From assembly GCA_030522415.1 (NCBI GenBank), contig CM060121.1, positions 24,452,142 to 24,516,141 of the forward strand: a stretch of 64,000 bases of DNA, given 5' to 3'. Of the stretch, positions 41,507 to 54,104 are shown piece after piece. The position numbers were made by a program, and so were the translations under genes. The notes under the pieces were generated by a model. That model searched no databases and was not told the DNA's origin. It saw nothing but the letters and a program-made list of their open reading frames with translations. Each line of letters starts with the position of its first letter. Positions within the stretch are counted from its first letter, which is position 1. The DNA comes from Channallabes apus (lineage: Eukaryota; Chordata; Actinopteri; Siluriformes; Clariidae).

Positions 41507-42010
41507 TCAGGAATCCTTTTGCAGATTCTTGTGTCTTGTGTCTCTCAACTTTCTCTTCACAATATTCCACAGATTCTCTATGGGGTTCAGGTCAGGAGAG
41601 TTGGCAGGCCAATTGAGCACAGTAATACCATGGTCAGTAAACCATTTACCAGTGGTTTTGGCACTGTCAGCAGGTGCCAGGTCGTGTTGAAAAATGAAAT
41701 CTTCATCTCCATAAAGCTTTTCAGCAGATGGAAGCATGAAGTGCTCCAAAATCTCCTGATAGCTAGCTGCATTGACCCTGCCCTTGATAAAAACACAATG
41801 GACCAACACCAGCAGCTGATATGGCACCCCAGACCATCCCTGACTGTGGGTACTTGACACTGGACTTCAGGCATTTTGACATTTCCCTCTCCCCAGTCTT
41901 CCTCCAGACTCTGGCACCTTGATTTCCGAATGACATGCAAAATTTGCAACCTGTAGGCGTCTGTAGCCCATTTCCTGCACACGCCTGTACACGGAGGCTC
42001 TGGATGTTTC
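41507..42010 (-). pseudogene. Tc1 transposase C-terminal half
   Basis: On the minus strand the frame has DFIFQHDLAPADSAKTTGKW (second catalytic Asp; active relatives have HSA here), ITVLNWPANSPDLNPIENLW (Glu) and VKRKLRDTR. A shifted segment upstream, to about 42000, reads in another frame. The first catalytic Asp and DNA-binding domains are absent. Confidence 0.88.
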
Positions 42011-42029
42011 TACTCCAGACTCAGTCCAC

Positions 42030-43246
42030 CGGAGCTCTGCTTAAAGACAACAGGAGAATTTAGTGAAGACAAAGATAAATAAACTTCACAGAACATCTAG
42101 TTGTAATAAATATAAAATATATTAATAAACCTATTTACCACAGAGTGTGTAAAATACTGTTTTGTTAGTGTTAACCACAGTCTGTCTGTATTATCGTCTG
42201 AATTAATTAACAGAGAATGTACTTAATGCGCTTCTCATACAAATAAGTTAAGCGATATAACACTCGTATATGAGCATTAGTTCATCTCTGAAGCCAAACT
42301 ATAACTTACTGAAGCCCCCCACACCTCCCCCCCACACACCTCCCCCCTCCTCCTCCTTAACTAATAAACACTTCAGTGTTGTTATTCAGCTCGTTAACTA
42401 AGCACTCGCACTACCGCGGAAAGTCACGACCAAAGTGTATAAAATATAAACCAGGTTATGAGCGTTACTAGCTCCTGTACAGCTACTCTCAGTCTGTGTC
42501 CCTCATCAACTGCATCACATTATATTACAGTCACAGAAATAACCTGCAGATTAACTCTTAACCAAAGAATAAATAACCGCTGAATTTATCCAGACAACAC
42601 GCGGTGAGATTCTCAGTATTTACAGAGAACACAAACACTCTTCATCGGATAGCGCAGCTCTTGTAATAGGGACATTAATAGTATTGTCGAAGCTTGAGCA
42701 TGTTTTTGAGTTAAAGTGGAGTGACATTGTGAGTGTGTGACACTGACAGTAAGCTGCAATATTAACTCCAGACTTGGTAAACAGATCATTAAGTTCTCTA
42801 AAGTCACATCTGACCGCTGCTGGTGCTGCCAGTGATATTTAAAACGGCCAATAAAAAAACTAAACTGGGAAATAAACTGTAAACTACCCCAAACACATTT
42901 TATAAAATAAAACATCACTTACCACGAATAGTCCGTTAAGCCGCCATCTTCATCTCTGTAGTTTGGTAGCGTCAGTTCGGCGGGGGTGGAGGTGGGTTGT
43001 TAAAATCACGTGATTGCAACTCAGCGCAGGTGGTTTGTTTTAACGTGTTATTGAGAACGAAGCGCCATCTAGTGGTGGCACCAGGTAAATTAATAAATAG
43101 GGCTTGAATGGGCGTGTTTACTGTGAAATCTTGACACGCCTTTCTGGCAGAAAAGGGAGGGGGGATTACGGCGTGCAAAGGGCATTCACACGCCATTCAC
43201 ACTTCAGCCACATGGTCGCGGCTATTTGGCGTGGCTCCCACTGTAA
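42030..43246 (+). repeat. Duplicated block ending in the CAGTGGGAGCCAC-type TIR, copy 2
   Basis: Direct repeat of 6731-8033, about 1.2 kb, closely similar along its length with a deletion of roughly 80 bases near 42165. It ends GTGGCTCCCACTGTA. Its left edge joins a truncated Tc1 element. Confidence 0.82.
42917..42950 (-). promoter_or_regulatory. First-exon-like segment, second copy (YY1-type motif, 5' splice site)
   Basis: AAGATGGCGGC (42950-42940) and GTAAGT (42922-42917) on the minus strand are unchanged from the 7699-7732 copy. Confidence 0.4.
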
Positions 43247-43858
43247 GCAGACATTACATTTTGAGCTTTACTTTGCAGCAAAATATTATCTATCAGTATA
43301 TTAAATGAAACTAGGTAAAATACACCGTAATGTAAAATACTTTACATAGCCCGCGTTTTTATTCCGTACATACAATCATTGGTATAGACAAATTACAGAC
43401 GTTACCGTGTCTTTAAGGATTATTTCAGGATGTCCTAAAAAATATTTCACTAACTAGTTTTATTAATTCATTATTAAATAATAAATAGCATAATCATCAT
43501 GGGTTGTGTATTGAGTGATTTAACAAATCTATTTTATTAATCGGTTTGTTGTTGTTGTTTTTTACCATGTCATCTATTTATGAAACTATGTTGACAATAC
43601 AAGAACTGCCTGTATATTAAAGATATGGTTTTGGGCTTCCTGGACACTGCAGTTACCTGTGCCAGTCAATGCTCCATCTGGCGGGATTATACAGCATTGC
43701 AACCATCGTTTTAGAAAGCGCATGGGGGCGTTTATTGGTGCGGGGCATCATTAACTGCGTCATCACGGGGGATCACATTCCGTGCACGGAGTGCAGGACT
43801 TCATGGTCCTGTCATGGATCTATCATGCTCCAAGCGGCTGTTTGACGTGGCTCCCACT
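43247..43858 (-). repeat. Terminal block of the TIR element, inverted copy of 3218-3835
   Basis: It reads in reverse through the sequence at 3835-3218 and ends GACGTGGCTCCCACTGTA. In this copy the two end blocks are adjacent and both termini point right, unlike the arrangement at 3218-8033. Confidence 0.78.
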
Positions 43859-43954
43859 GTACTCAGCGGTAAAAGCCAGCAAATGCACAAACCCAAATGT
43901 TGCCACTGTGAGGCGTGGCGGTAAAACCCAAATACCGCGTAAGTAACCACTGTA

Positions 43955-46754
43955 CATTGTACAATCATCCCAGAGGGTGTCGCCGGCGATGTTGGATGGC
44001 ATAGCAAGTGTTGCCCTGCTGGATGGCATGGTTGGCTTGGTGCCACAGCCGCCGACACCGGTGGACCAACTATTGGGCCGACGGTACATCAACCTCCGGT
44101 TCTTGGTGTTTGAACCGGGAAGGCTGTAAACCGTGGCATACCTCAAATGGGCTTAGGTTTGTGGCAGACGAGATGTACAGGTTGAGTGATAGTGACAAAG
44201 CATCTCAGGTAGCGCTCCAGTTGTTGGTTGGTCCACTCCATCTGACCATTAGTCTGGGGGTGGTACCCGGAGGATAGACTGCAGGTTGAATCAATCAGAC
44301 GGCAGAAGACCTTCCAGAACCGGGCAGTGAACTGGCGCCCCCTGTCCGAGGCGATGTCATTCGGGAACCCATTTAGGCAGACTACGTGTTCTAGTATCAG
44401 CTCGACTGTTTTTTTGGCTGGTGGGAGTCCGGCGAGGGCCACCAGGTGCACGCCCTTGGAGAACTGATTGACAATAGTCAGGATGGTGTTTTTTTCCTTG
44501 GAGACCGGCAGGCCCGTGATGAAGTCGACGGCTATGTGTGTCCAGGGCCGGCGATGGACAGGTAGTCGTTGGAGTTCCCCCGGCGTGGCTGGTTGTTATC
44601 TTTTGCCCTGGCACACACAGAGCACGCCTGGACGAACTCGTCGACATCCTTCCTCATGGATGGCCACCAAAAGGCGCGCTGAATGAATTGGAGGGTGCGG
44701 CGAGTGCCTGAGTGTCCCGAGAGGGGAGATGAATGGCCCCAATGAAGAACCTCCAACTTTCATGGTGTGGGGCACATAGAGTCATCAAGGCGGCACACCT
44801 GCCGGTTCGGTCTCCATGGCCTGCGCTTGGCGAACCCTCGTTTCCAAGTCCCAGCGAAGCGGTGCATTGATTTTAGATGCTGGGAGGACAGGCGCGGGGT
44901 CCGCCCGAGGGATGTCTTCCTCATGCTGTCAGGAGAGGGCATCTGCTTTGGTGTTCTTGGACCCCGGATGGTATGAGAGGTGGAAATTATAATGTTCAAA
45001 GAATATGGCCCACCACGCCTGTTTGGGGTTGAGCTGTTTTATATTCCGGATAGTGATGAGATTTTAGTGATCGGTCCAGATGATGAACGGCTCCCTGACG
45101 CCCTGGAGCCAGTGACGACATTCCTCCAAAGCCCACTTTATTGCCAGCAGCTCGCGTCCCATACTCTGTATCGCTGCTGAGTGGGGTCAACCTTTTTGGA
45201 GAAGAAACTACAGGGTACTTTCTGATCTGGACCTTGCTGGGAGAGAATGGCCCCGGCGCCCACATCCAAGGCGTCCACCTCCACAACAAATGGTTGACTT
45301 GCGTCCAGATGGATGAGAATTGGTGCGGTGGTGAATCGGTGACAGAGTTCGTGGAAAGCGGAGATGGCAGCAGGGTTAAGGGTGAAGTGGTGAGATGAGG
45401 GTCAGGTCAAAGCCGTCAAAGGTGCTGCAACTGTACTGTACCCCCGGATAAAGCGACGATAGAAATTCGCAAAACCGAGAAAGCGTTGCTTTTGTGAGTC
45501 CATGGCCACACCCTAGGATGAGATGACAAAACCCAGGAACGTGGTGGAGCACTCATGAAAAGCGCACTTCTCCAACTTACAATACAGCTGATGGGCGAGC
45601 AATCTCTTGAGGACCGCCCTTACTTGTTGGACATGTTCGTCGACTATGCATGAATAGATCGGTATGTCGTCCAGATAAACAAACGCCGGCCTAGCATGTC
45701 ACGGAGGACATCGTTGATGAATTGTTGGAAGGTGGCGGGTGCATTACAGAGGCAGAATGGAATGACCAAGCTCTCGTAGTGTCCTGTGGGGGTGATGAAG
45801 GCTGTCTCTGATGCGCATCAAGTTGTAGGCGCTCCGAAGGTCCAACTTTGTGAAAACAGTAGCATAGAGGGTCGTCCAGGGCTGAGTTGGTAAGAGGCAG
45901 AGGGGGACGATTCTTGATGGTGATGTTGTTGAGCCCCCGATAGTCGACACATGGGCGAAGTTCACCAACTTTTTTCTTCACGAAGAAGAACCCCACGGCG
46001 GCGGGCGAGGAGGAGGGTCGGATGGTGCCTTGACGAACGGTGTTAGCTAAATACTCCTCCACCACTCTGTGGTGGATAGGGCGTAGAGGTCTAGTAAGGT
46101 CTATTGCCAGGTCGTAGGGATGATGAGGAGGAAGGTGTGTGGCGCGCTTTTTACAAAACACTTCAGCCAGGTCCCAATAGGTGGCAGAGATGGCGTTGGT
46201 GTCGACGTCGGGGACCTCAGACTCCCTAGAACATGTCCCAACCGACGCCCGTATGCAGAGTTCGGTGCAGGTCGGGCCCCACTATAGAATCCGGTTCTGG
46301 GTTCAGGAGATGAGAGGGTCATGTTGAAGGAGTCAAGGGTGTCTGAGTATGATGGGGGGTGATGAGATGGGGTAAGGTGAAACTGGATCTGTTGCTGGTG
46401 CTGGTCGATAAGTAGGGTGATGGGTTGGGTTTGAGTGGTGATGGGGCTAGAGGAAAGGTCCCGACCATCTACAGATGTGATCCGAACGGGCTGGCATAAC
46501 GCCTCGGTTTTTACCCCCATTTCTTTGGCATAGGTAGAGTCAATGAAGTTACCCGCGGCACCAGAATCAATGAACGCAGTACTTCGGACCGTTTGTGGCC
46601 AAATTGGAGAGATACCTGAACCGTGAGAAGAGGGATGGTGTTGGCGACTGTGGTGGAGAGTTGGAGAGGGCCCGGTGAGTTTCTCTCCCTCCTCACTGGG
46701 TCTGGGCATTTCCCGGACGGAGAGGGAAGATCCCCTCTCGGAAGCATTGTTCAC
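43955..46754 (-). pseudogene. pol: Element E pol, multiple breaks
   Basis: Pieces on the minus strand: protease (46754-46101: FIDSGAAGNFIDSTYAKEMG), RT start (46161-45691: [19 protein letters not shown], then a frameshift and small deletions), RT and RNase H (about 45690-45000, broken; VDVDAL-type region altered), HHCC head (44756-44532: GHSSPLSGHSGTRR, CSVCARAK) and integrase core (44451-44143: [22 protein letters not shown] with Glu kept). Many frameshifts; the region between RT and RNase H lacks several short stretches seen in B. The chromodomain is missing. Confidence 0.9.
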
Positions 46755-46761
46755 GCTCGGC

Positions 46762-47312
46762 CATGGTTAGGGATGCCCGTCCTAATTGGATGCCCGTCCT
46801 AATCCGGCTCCGGTGTCAACCACGGCAGGAGGTGGAGATGCGACACGTCTGGGGGTGGAAGAGGTCGGTGGTCGAGGTGTCCGAATCAGAACGAAGAACT
46901 GCCGTGGCCCACTCTGCTGTCTGCCCATATAGCAAAGAAATGAGGAGAGCAATGCGCTACTGATCGGTGGAGTATTTGGTGGAATTAAACTCAAACACCA
47001 GATTTAATGCAGTTAGGAAAACACTACACATTTATCTGATAGTGAGAGAAAAACATCAGTAGGTGGGGGGTGGGGTGGAGCTGCGGCCGCCGCGCCAGGA
47101 GGCCGGCTAGCCGCACTAGCGACAGCCTTGTGGAGGGCTGCATTCTCCTGCCGAAGCTCCGCCACCTCAAAGCGCAAGGCTGCGACGTCTTGGATGCTCC
47201 GGTGAAGAATCGTGATCTCTCCGGTTAGCTTATCGATTAGCTCGGCGTGCCGGTTCACCACATCGCAGAGGTGCGAGTGATCCGCTGGGTTTACTGCTCG
47301 CAGCTCAGTCAT
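46762..47312 (-). pseudogene. gag: Element E gag remnant
   Basis: The start codon (47312-47310) is two bases after the LTR. The leader (VAELRQENAALHKAV) runs in frame into the capsid start (TDVFLSLSDK), so this copy shows the unshifted reading at the point where B and D are out of frame. After about 100 residues it is disrupted, and most of the capsid is deleted between about 46890 and 46840. The zinc knuckle region is also missing. Confidence 0.88.
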
Positions 47313-47313
47313 T
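47303..47313 (-). promoter_or_regulatory. Self-priming primer-binding site of element E
   Basis: AATGACTGAGC, in the element's sense, is an 11-base exact reverse complement of GCTCAGTCATT at 47514-47504 in its LTR. Confidence 0.75.
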
Positions 47314-47314
47314 C

Positions 47315-47611
47315 TGTGAGGAACTAACCCGGATTGACCATAAGACGTAGTAGTTAACGGTTAGCCCTTTGTAGCGTGGATGGTAAACTCAAACAAATTT
47401 AACCCGCGTCCTTTTAACACACACTCGAATCAGAAAGCAAACCCAAGAAAGTGAGTACTCACGAAATGGCTGACAAACCCTCAGATACGACATGGGCAAA
47501 CTCAATGACTGAGCGATGTGAAGCGCCATCTTGTCTCCTTTTATGATTCCTGTTTTGCGACCATACTACTTCCGGGTCCTAGTGCCGGTCACGGAGTGGG
47601 TGTGTTTGACA
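47315..47611 (-). repeat. 5' LTR of element E (297 bp, internally deleted)
   Basis: In the element's sense it starts TGTCAAACACACCC (47611) and ends CCTCACA (47315). It is about 90 bases shorter than the 385-bp LTRs, mostly from one gap near 47390. Confidence 0.88.
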
Positions 47612-49435
47612 ATTTCTTCATCAAAGTTGGTGGTTCAGAACTATCTTCTCAGGTTTTAATGCATTAGACAGTTCTAAACTTATTTCTTTTCAACATTTTT
47701 TTTTTGCTTGATGCAGGATATTTTGACCCTTATATAACACAGTAAAATATTTTCCATAACCATGAGATTTAGAATCTATTCACTGCATTACTTAGGTTTC
47801 AAAGGCACTTAGGTTGTTGCCAGGTGAAACATGTTACATCCAATTATAATTATTAAATGAAAGAGTCTTATAAGTACAATATTTACTTATTTAGATCCAA
47901 ACGCCCAACGTCCCCCCAACAAAATGCACTACTATTATTCTGCTTTGCATCAGGCCATCATTGACTTTATTTATTACGTATTATGTTAATTATGTCTCTT
48001 TTTTGTTGCTATTGTCTACCTATACATATTCTATTGAATCCTTATTCCCTTGCAATTTTTCTATAACTTTCCTGCAACAATTAATCACTAACTTTGTTTC
48101 TCATTTACCATGTGCCACATTTGCCCTTGATTCTTAAGTCACTTCCGCTTTCCATATTGATTAAAACTTGCCCAGGGAGAATGCACTGTCCCTGACTAAT
48201 GCAGTCTACCCTGAGAATGCAATCTCCCTGACTAATGAGTTCATATACATATTGTAGCCTTATACTAAAAAAGGGATACCTAGTCCAAAAACATTCTCAA
48301 AAGAAACGGCATACAATATGAGTCATTTGACTTGTACCCATCTGTAACCTCTCAGACAGCTGAATGTTTGTCAATAACACAGAAAGCCTTTGGTGGGCAT
48401 CTGTCCATAAGGCAGAGCTTTCATTATTCTTCCCTGGTCCCTTGGGGAAGCCTGCCATCTGCCCAGACTTTTTTATATCCTTGTCAATCCTATTCTCGAG
48501 CAGATGTGTATTCTTACAGAACCTTTGCTGGGAAAGAGACAAATTCTTCAGAGGATAGAGCGGTGCTATCTAGCGTTTATTGTGTTGACCAAACTGGATT
48601 GGTCAAAAGGTCTGTGTCTTTGGAAAAAAAAAAGGATTGCTTACTTTCTATCAGTTTTAGTTTCTCTGAAATACCAAAACTGTTACCTAGGAGATCCTAG
48701 AATGGAAAGAGATCAACAATCGGAATTTTACAATAAAAACCCTAGTGCGTGTCTGTCAATGAGATGTACTGTAGGAAGAAGAAAATGTTTGGGCTGACCA
48801 CTAATTCAAATCTTAAAGAGAAACAAAACTCAAGCTCAAGGTTCGAGAACTTACATGTCAGAGGTTAGAAAGTAACTTCGTAAATGTGAATTCTAGAAAA
48901 TTTAGGACTCTATATACTTCTAAAGATCTAGAGACATGGAACTCTATAGAACGTCTGCTATGACATTCATGTTCCAGAGAAATTCAATCTAATTCTATAG
49001 AAGTCTTGGAATTGTTTGAGAAGGTATGCATGTTTGTTCAGAAAATGTTTCCTTTTAAACAAATTCTCATCCATTGTTTAGAATTCACAAAGTTACACAA
49101 AAGCTCTTATTGTCCTTGCTGTTCCTCAGGTTTTGTTATTATGGTTATAATTTTTATTTAAAACCTATACTATGCACCATATCATTACAAGTCCTGGCGG
49201 GAAGCCATTTGTGGGTTTAGTGTGATCTGCCTACAGATGTGTTTAGATTAATTGGTAGGAAGCTTGTATCCACTTCTTTGTTAGAGTGATTTTTTTCTTT
49301 CTTTTTTTTGTTTACTATTATCCCTTTCAAACAGCATTGTTTCCAATTTTCTAGTCATTATCATGTGATTTTGTTGACATTGGTTCAAAAGAAATGCACC
49401 TTAATTGAGAATTTTAAAAAGACTTTGGAGGCATC
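47612..49435. other. Spacer; no confident gene
   Basis: AT-rich. Overlapping open frames on both strands at 48297-48797 (up to 122 residues) are the longest here, but neither strand shows a domain or splice sites I can support. Confidence 0.5.
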
Positions 49436-49620
49436 TCCCTGGAGGGATAGTGGTTAGCATGCCACAATTTCAGTGCCATGACCTGGGATCGATTAACAGT
49501 CAGGATACCAACCTCGGCTCTAGGGGGTTGCATGAGCTAGTGCACTCTAAGTGCTGGTCCCAAGTCTGAATAAATGGACAAGAGCCAGGAAGAGCATTTA
49601 GGTTAGGTTAGAACATCTAA
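49436..49620 (+). mobile_element. Diverged tRNA-derived SINE
   Basis: AGGGATAGTGGTTAGCATGC and GGGATCGATT resemble A and B boxes. The end (AAGTGCTGGTCCCAAGTCTG, AATAAATGGACAAGAGCCAG) resembles the LINE-derived tail common in fish SINEs. Confidence 0.55.
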
Positions 49621-51228
49621 CCTACCACATCATCTAATAATTTCTACAGTTTTTCCTATAAAACTTGGGTACTACATTTATATGAGATTTCCTGTCATAT
49701 TCTTACAGAATTTCTTAGAGAATTTGTTCCTTCTAATTAGGCACTTTGCTGGTAATGAATCATGCTGATTATCTCTGATTAAAATAAATAAATAACAAAG
49801 ATAATACTAAAGGATAATAATCTCCTTTCACGTAATCTACACCTGCTTTATTTATTTTCAACCAATATTGAACTTCCTTACACATTCTTCATGCTTTTCC
49901 AACTGGACTGTTTGGCTGGGTGATTAGCTTGGAAGCAAAGACAGGAATTATCGTTTGCTAGCAGGGACGCTTAATAATTACTCATCAGAGTGTGAGTCAG
50001 CATGCATTGCCTAAACCATTTTAAATCCTACAGCACATTATCAGAGCAGCTATCATCATCCATCTTTATGGACCGAAATGGGGATTTCTGTGTATAATGT
50101 AATATCTGTGTGGTGCTCAGAACTGTTGCACATAGTGCTTCCCAGCTCATTAATCCACATAGTCAAATGTCTTAAATAGTATTAAATGCAATATATTTTA
50201 TTTATTTATTTATTTTTTTGCTTTGCATTACCAAAGGAGTGGCTGCATTAGGCTAATGATGTCTAACTGCTCACCAGGTAGTAAGTAGTGACCGAACTGG
50301 CAAAAAATAGTAACAGGGCATAGTTGGCATATTTCTCTACAGATAATTTAATTAAAAAAAAAAGCTTCATTAGGATGCCAACAATAGTCCTGGTCTCACC
50401 CTCCACTCTTCTCACCATGGTTTCTACGGCAACAGTGGCACATGCTCCTTGTTTTGTTTTTAGTCTCTTTTGTATTCTTATCCTCAGCAGATATTGTTTT
50501 ATTAATTCAGGGTCTTAATATCTGTTGAAAAATGAGAGCCTACCTCCTACACCAGGGGTTGTGAATTGTCAGACTGTAACCACGGTGCAGACCCAGGATG
50601 GAATTTGAGCAAATTGAATACATGAAAGAATCTTGGCCGAGAGCAGATCAACAATTTGGGAATTAACGTGTTTGTTTCTAGACATGAGCCAATGCAGCTT
50701 TATTTAGAAAAAGCTCTGTTGTCGATTATCCAATTACATTCATTTGTTTACATTTTTTTTAAATTAAGTCAGCTCAGACTAGCATAGCTAGTGGCTCAGC
50801 TTAGAAGATAGCTCGGAAAGTATTTAGCATTTTGCAGACTTTTATAGATTTTTAGTAAGGCTCCTACTACAGTACTACTATTACTTTTTGTTGCCTTAAG
50901 GCCGACATTGAAAACGGAATGTTTAAAGATGAATGAATGGAAGTGCGTGTGTGTGTGTGTGTGTTTCAATCACATTTGAAACATGTGTCTAATCGGATTG
51001 ACTAGGATCCATGACCATGAAACAACACTACAAAACAAAACAAACATTTTATTATTGTCTTATTTATAACCATGTCACCATTTATTCATGGTAAAATGCC
51101 AACCAGGACCTCTGCACGCAACTGGCTCTGTAAAAATCATAGTTTCACCCCTGCACTATTCCCTACAACCTGTAAAGTGGGGGATAAATGTCTTTTTGAT
51201 GCTTCATATTACAGTACAAGAGGTGTTC
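49621..51228. other. Spacer; no gene seen
   Basis: AT-rich with short T-runs and a GT stretch at 50946-50963. Nothing is recognised. Confidence 0.55.
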
Positions 51229-51550
51229 AAGTCAAACTAAGACTACCCACTGCAGTCATTCCGTTCAACTTTCAATGAGTTGAAGACCTGATCTTTGAAA
51301 TTGACGGATAACTTGTCATCACCTTGAAGAAGAGACACATCTGTCTGTGGAAACTATACACACAATAATTCTCTGTACACCACTTGCACATTACAGAAAT
51401 GTTTGGGACATTAAAGGAGTCCCTGGGAGGCCAGTATTTTAGGCATGGATAACTTGGATACACTTGGATAACTGTATTAGTGTAGCAGAAATAAAGATTT
51501 CTACTCTCATAACTGTGTTCTGTTATTCTGCTCAATCAAACGTTTGACTT
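51229..51550 (+). mobile_element. Mariner-like non-autonomous element, copy 3 (322 bp)
   Basis: It begins AAGTCAAACTAAGACT and ends CGTTTGACTT, an inverted match, with the same subterminal TTCTGTTATTCTGC as copies 1 and 2. The interior shares ACCACTTGCACATTACAG and GGAGTCCCTGGGAGGCCAGT with copies 1 and 2. Confidence 0.65.
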
Positions 51551-52130
51551 GTGCCCGCCTGGTTATTACCCATGTGATAAATATTAAATACCAAAACCTT
51601 GGGTTCACTTTTAAGCCTGTTTACTGTCATCTCAGGGAGCTCATTAGGGTTAAAATGAATTTAATTCAATTTGGTAAGATGCCAGAGGTAAAGAGTAAAG
51701 AGTGAGAGGTAAAGCTGTAACTTTAAGTCTTGCACGAAAGGAAAGTCAGGATGGAGTACTTAGCATTTTATGGTTTCTCTGGGAGAAAACTGGAGAACCC
51801 AGAGGAAACACACATGCTAAGAATGTATGTGTGTATAAAGGCCAAAAATGCATTAATGTACACAAATGTCTATTTTTTTTTATCAACATAGATTACCATT
51901 CTTCTCCTGTGCAGCCTTTCCATTTAAAATGTAAAATTTCTCTTTCCCCTTTTCACTTTCTTAAAAGGGTTCCATTCCCACCTTGGTTCTACCACAGGCT
52001 ACAGACATGCAGAGTAGGCATGAATGAATAGTGTGAGTACATGTGCATGTGTTCCCTGCTATCGATTGGCACCCTATCCAGGGAAACATTCTTCATCTAC
52101 TTTATATTTTCTATATTGATGTTATAAACC
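51551..52130. other. Spacer; nothing recognised
   Basis: A repeat-like stretch near 52035-52090 resembles the end of a SINE body (CCCTATCCAGGG), but it is too short to call. Confidence 0.45.
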
Positions 52131-52545
52131 AAGCGGCGCGGTGGTGTAGTGGTTAGCACTGTCGCCTTGCACCTCCAGGGTCTGGGTTCGATTCCCCGGC
52201 CAGGCTCGATTCCCGTCTCTGTGTGCATGGAGTTTGCATGTTCTCCCCGTGCTTGGTGGGTTTCCTCCGGGTACTCCGGTTTCCTCCCACAGTCCAAAGA
52301 TATGCAGGTTCGGCTAATTGGCGTTCCTAAAATTGCCCGTAGTGTGGGTGTATGAGTGGGTGTATGAGTGTGTGTGTGTGTGTGCCCTGCAATGGGTTGG
52401 CACCCTGTCCAGGGTGTACCCCGCCTAGTGCCCGAAGTCTCCTGGGATAGGCTCCAGGTCCCCCGCGACCCTGAACACAGGATTAAGCGGTATAGAAAAT
52501 GAATGAATGAATGAATGAATGAATAGAAAATGAATGAATTTTATA
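52131..52545 (+). mobile_element. tRNA-derived SINE with GAAT tail
   Basis: The head GCGCGGTGGTGTAGTGGTTA...GGTTCGATTCCCCGG has clear A and B boxes. The body (ATGTTCTCCCCGTGCTTGGT, GGGTTTCCTCCGGGTACTCC) and the end (GCTCCAGGTCCCCCGCGACC, GGATTAAGCGGTATAGAAAA) are well kept, and the tail is GAAT repeats (52499-52540). It is the cleaner relative of 17640-17910. Confidence 0.88.
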
Positions 52546-52584
52546 AACCTTTTTCTGTTTTCATTGTTAATGTGACTTTGGTTA

Positions 52585-54104
52585 CACTGTAAACCCTAAT
52601 GCTCAAATTAATTAAACATATTGAGTACTGGTAACTTAAATAATTACAATTAGTTCAAATGAATAGACCTTGATGAGTATTTAGAACTTTTTTTGTATTT
52701 ATGAGTTTGTAGAAATGACACTTTAAGTTAGCTGAACAAATTAGATATTTTAAGTATCTGTAAGTACTTAAGTAAAAGTAACTGTTCCACTGGCACTGGT
52801 GGCTCAGTGGTAGGTGTTTTGCCTGCCATGCGAAAAGCTCGGGTTCGATTCCCAACAACTGGATGAAGTGCCACAAAAGTGATTTGCAACAACTAAAAAA
52901 AATTATGATTGCTATTAAAAAGTATGAGTTAGGCTACTCAATAATGCAAGTAAAGAACGATTAATATGAATGAGTACAACAAACTCAAAAACGCATAGTT
53001 CCGTTTACTTAAAACTGGAAACTGGAAAAAATTTATGTAACTGATAAATTGTAATTGTTCATCTCTGTCCTGTAACAGAAATGGCAGAAGTATACAAAAT
53101 CAAAGTAAATGTATACTGTAAAAACTCCAACTAGATAAATGTGGAATGAATTAAAATTGTATTGTTGGCCCAATGTATAAACTAAAAAACAAAATCAAGT
53201 TGAGCCAAATATTTACGTTCCCTGAGTTGCAATCCTGTGATTTATCATCTTTGTCTTTACAAGACTTCTTGTTCTCTTTAACCAACCCTCTGCTGTGGAG
53301 CACTGGGTCAGGGTGGTGATGGCTGGCCTTTTGGGTCTACTGGAGGAGCGTGAACAAGCTGTTAGAGTTGTAGTAGTCCTTGAGGGCTTAAGGACTGTAT
53401 GGACACCTACATGTACTATATGAAGCCATCCAAACTATTTCTATTGGACTTGGAGAGACATGCTCTCCTCAGATTCACATGTTGAGAAATAAACTCTTGT
53501 TGCCATAGACTCTTTGTGTCTGACAAACTGGGTGGGGGTGAGGGGGCCTTCAAAAGTCAAATCTTTGCTAGTTTTTAAATATGGTTATGATGTTATTAGT
53601 AATATAAAAGAATCAGTAAGCTACTGGTATTTTGTTGACTTTTTGGCAAAATAGAACTCCTGTTCCCCTGCTTTATGCAGATCACTGTTTTAACTTAGTT
53701 TAGTTTTGGGAAAAACATGTTTTTTTTTAAAAGCAATGTTTGTGTGTTTTAATTGTGGGATATAGTTAGGCTAACTTGTTTTCAATCACTTGAACCAACG
53801 AAATCAATGGGCTACAACAGGAGACAACTTTCTTTTTCTTTGAATAAATAAAAAAATTGGGCTTAAGAAATATAATTACAGTAATTGGGCCCACAACCAA
53901 TTCTAATTGAGCTGACTTAAATATTTGAATTACAAGTTGAGTCAACTTAAGATTTTGAAGTGGGTACACGTTGTGTCAACTAAACAGCAATGTGAAATAC
54001 AGTACTTTTCAGATTTCTCTAAAAGTTGAGTAAACTTAAAGAAGCTATGCAACTTGTTACGGAATGTTTTTACTTTAAGGCAGTTTTTTTTTTTTTTTAC
54101 AGTG
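52585..54104. mobile_element. Non-autonomous DNA transposon with CACTGTAAA/TTTACAGTG ends, copy 2
   Basis: The ends CACTGTAAAC (52585) and TTTTTACAGTG (54104) are inverted. Subterminal motifs such as TTGAGTACTGGTAACTTAAA and, near the right end, AGTTGAGTAAACTTAAAG are typical of this fish repeat type. The left third matches 32417-32560. No transposase frame is seen. I could not identify a TSD. Confidence 0.6.
52793..52880 (+). mobile_element. tRNA-Gly-derived SINE remnant inside the DNA transposon
   Basis: GGTGGCTCAGTGGTAG...TGCCTGCCATGCGAAAAGCT and GGGTTCGATTCCCAAC match the tRNA-Gly head of the SINE at 35512, at the corresponding place in a related DNA transposon. The body is deleted. Confidence 0.75.

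Larger units (their letters stand above)
40038..42026 (-). mobile_element. Tc1 element split by an L2-like LINE fragment, transposase N-terminus lost
   Basis: The left end CAGGTCCTTG (with TA before it) and AAAAAATTAGCATATTGTGA is a known Tc1-type terminus. After the L2 insertion (40120-41291) the element continues (ATTAGCATATTTCATCCGAC) into the transposase on the minus strand. It is cut off near 42026, where the 42030 duplicated block begins, so the N-terminal half and other TIR are missing. Confidence 0.82.
43955..47611 (-). mobile_element. LTR retrotransposon E, sushi-like chromovirus, decayed and 3'-truncated
   Basis: Same family as A, B and D, but the most diverged: 5' LTR, gag leader and broken pieces of pol. 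The chromodomain and 3' LTR are missing; the family match stops near 43955, about 100 bases from the TIR element. No TSD can be tested. Confidence 0.92.

Noticed and set aside
48297..48797. Overlapping open frames on both strands in the 48-kb spacer
   Set aside because: There is no domain, conserved motif or splice pattern, and frames are open on both strands; probably chance.
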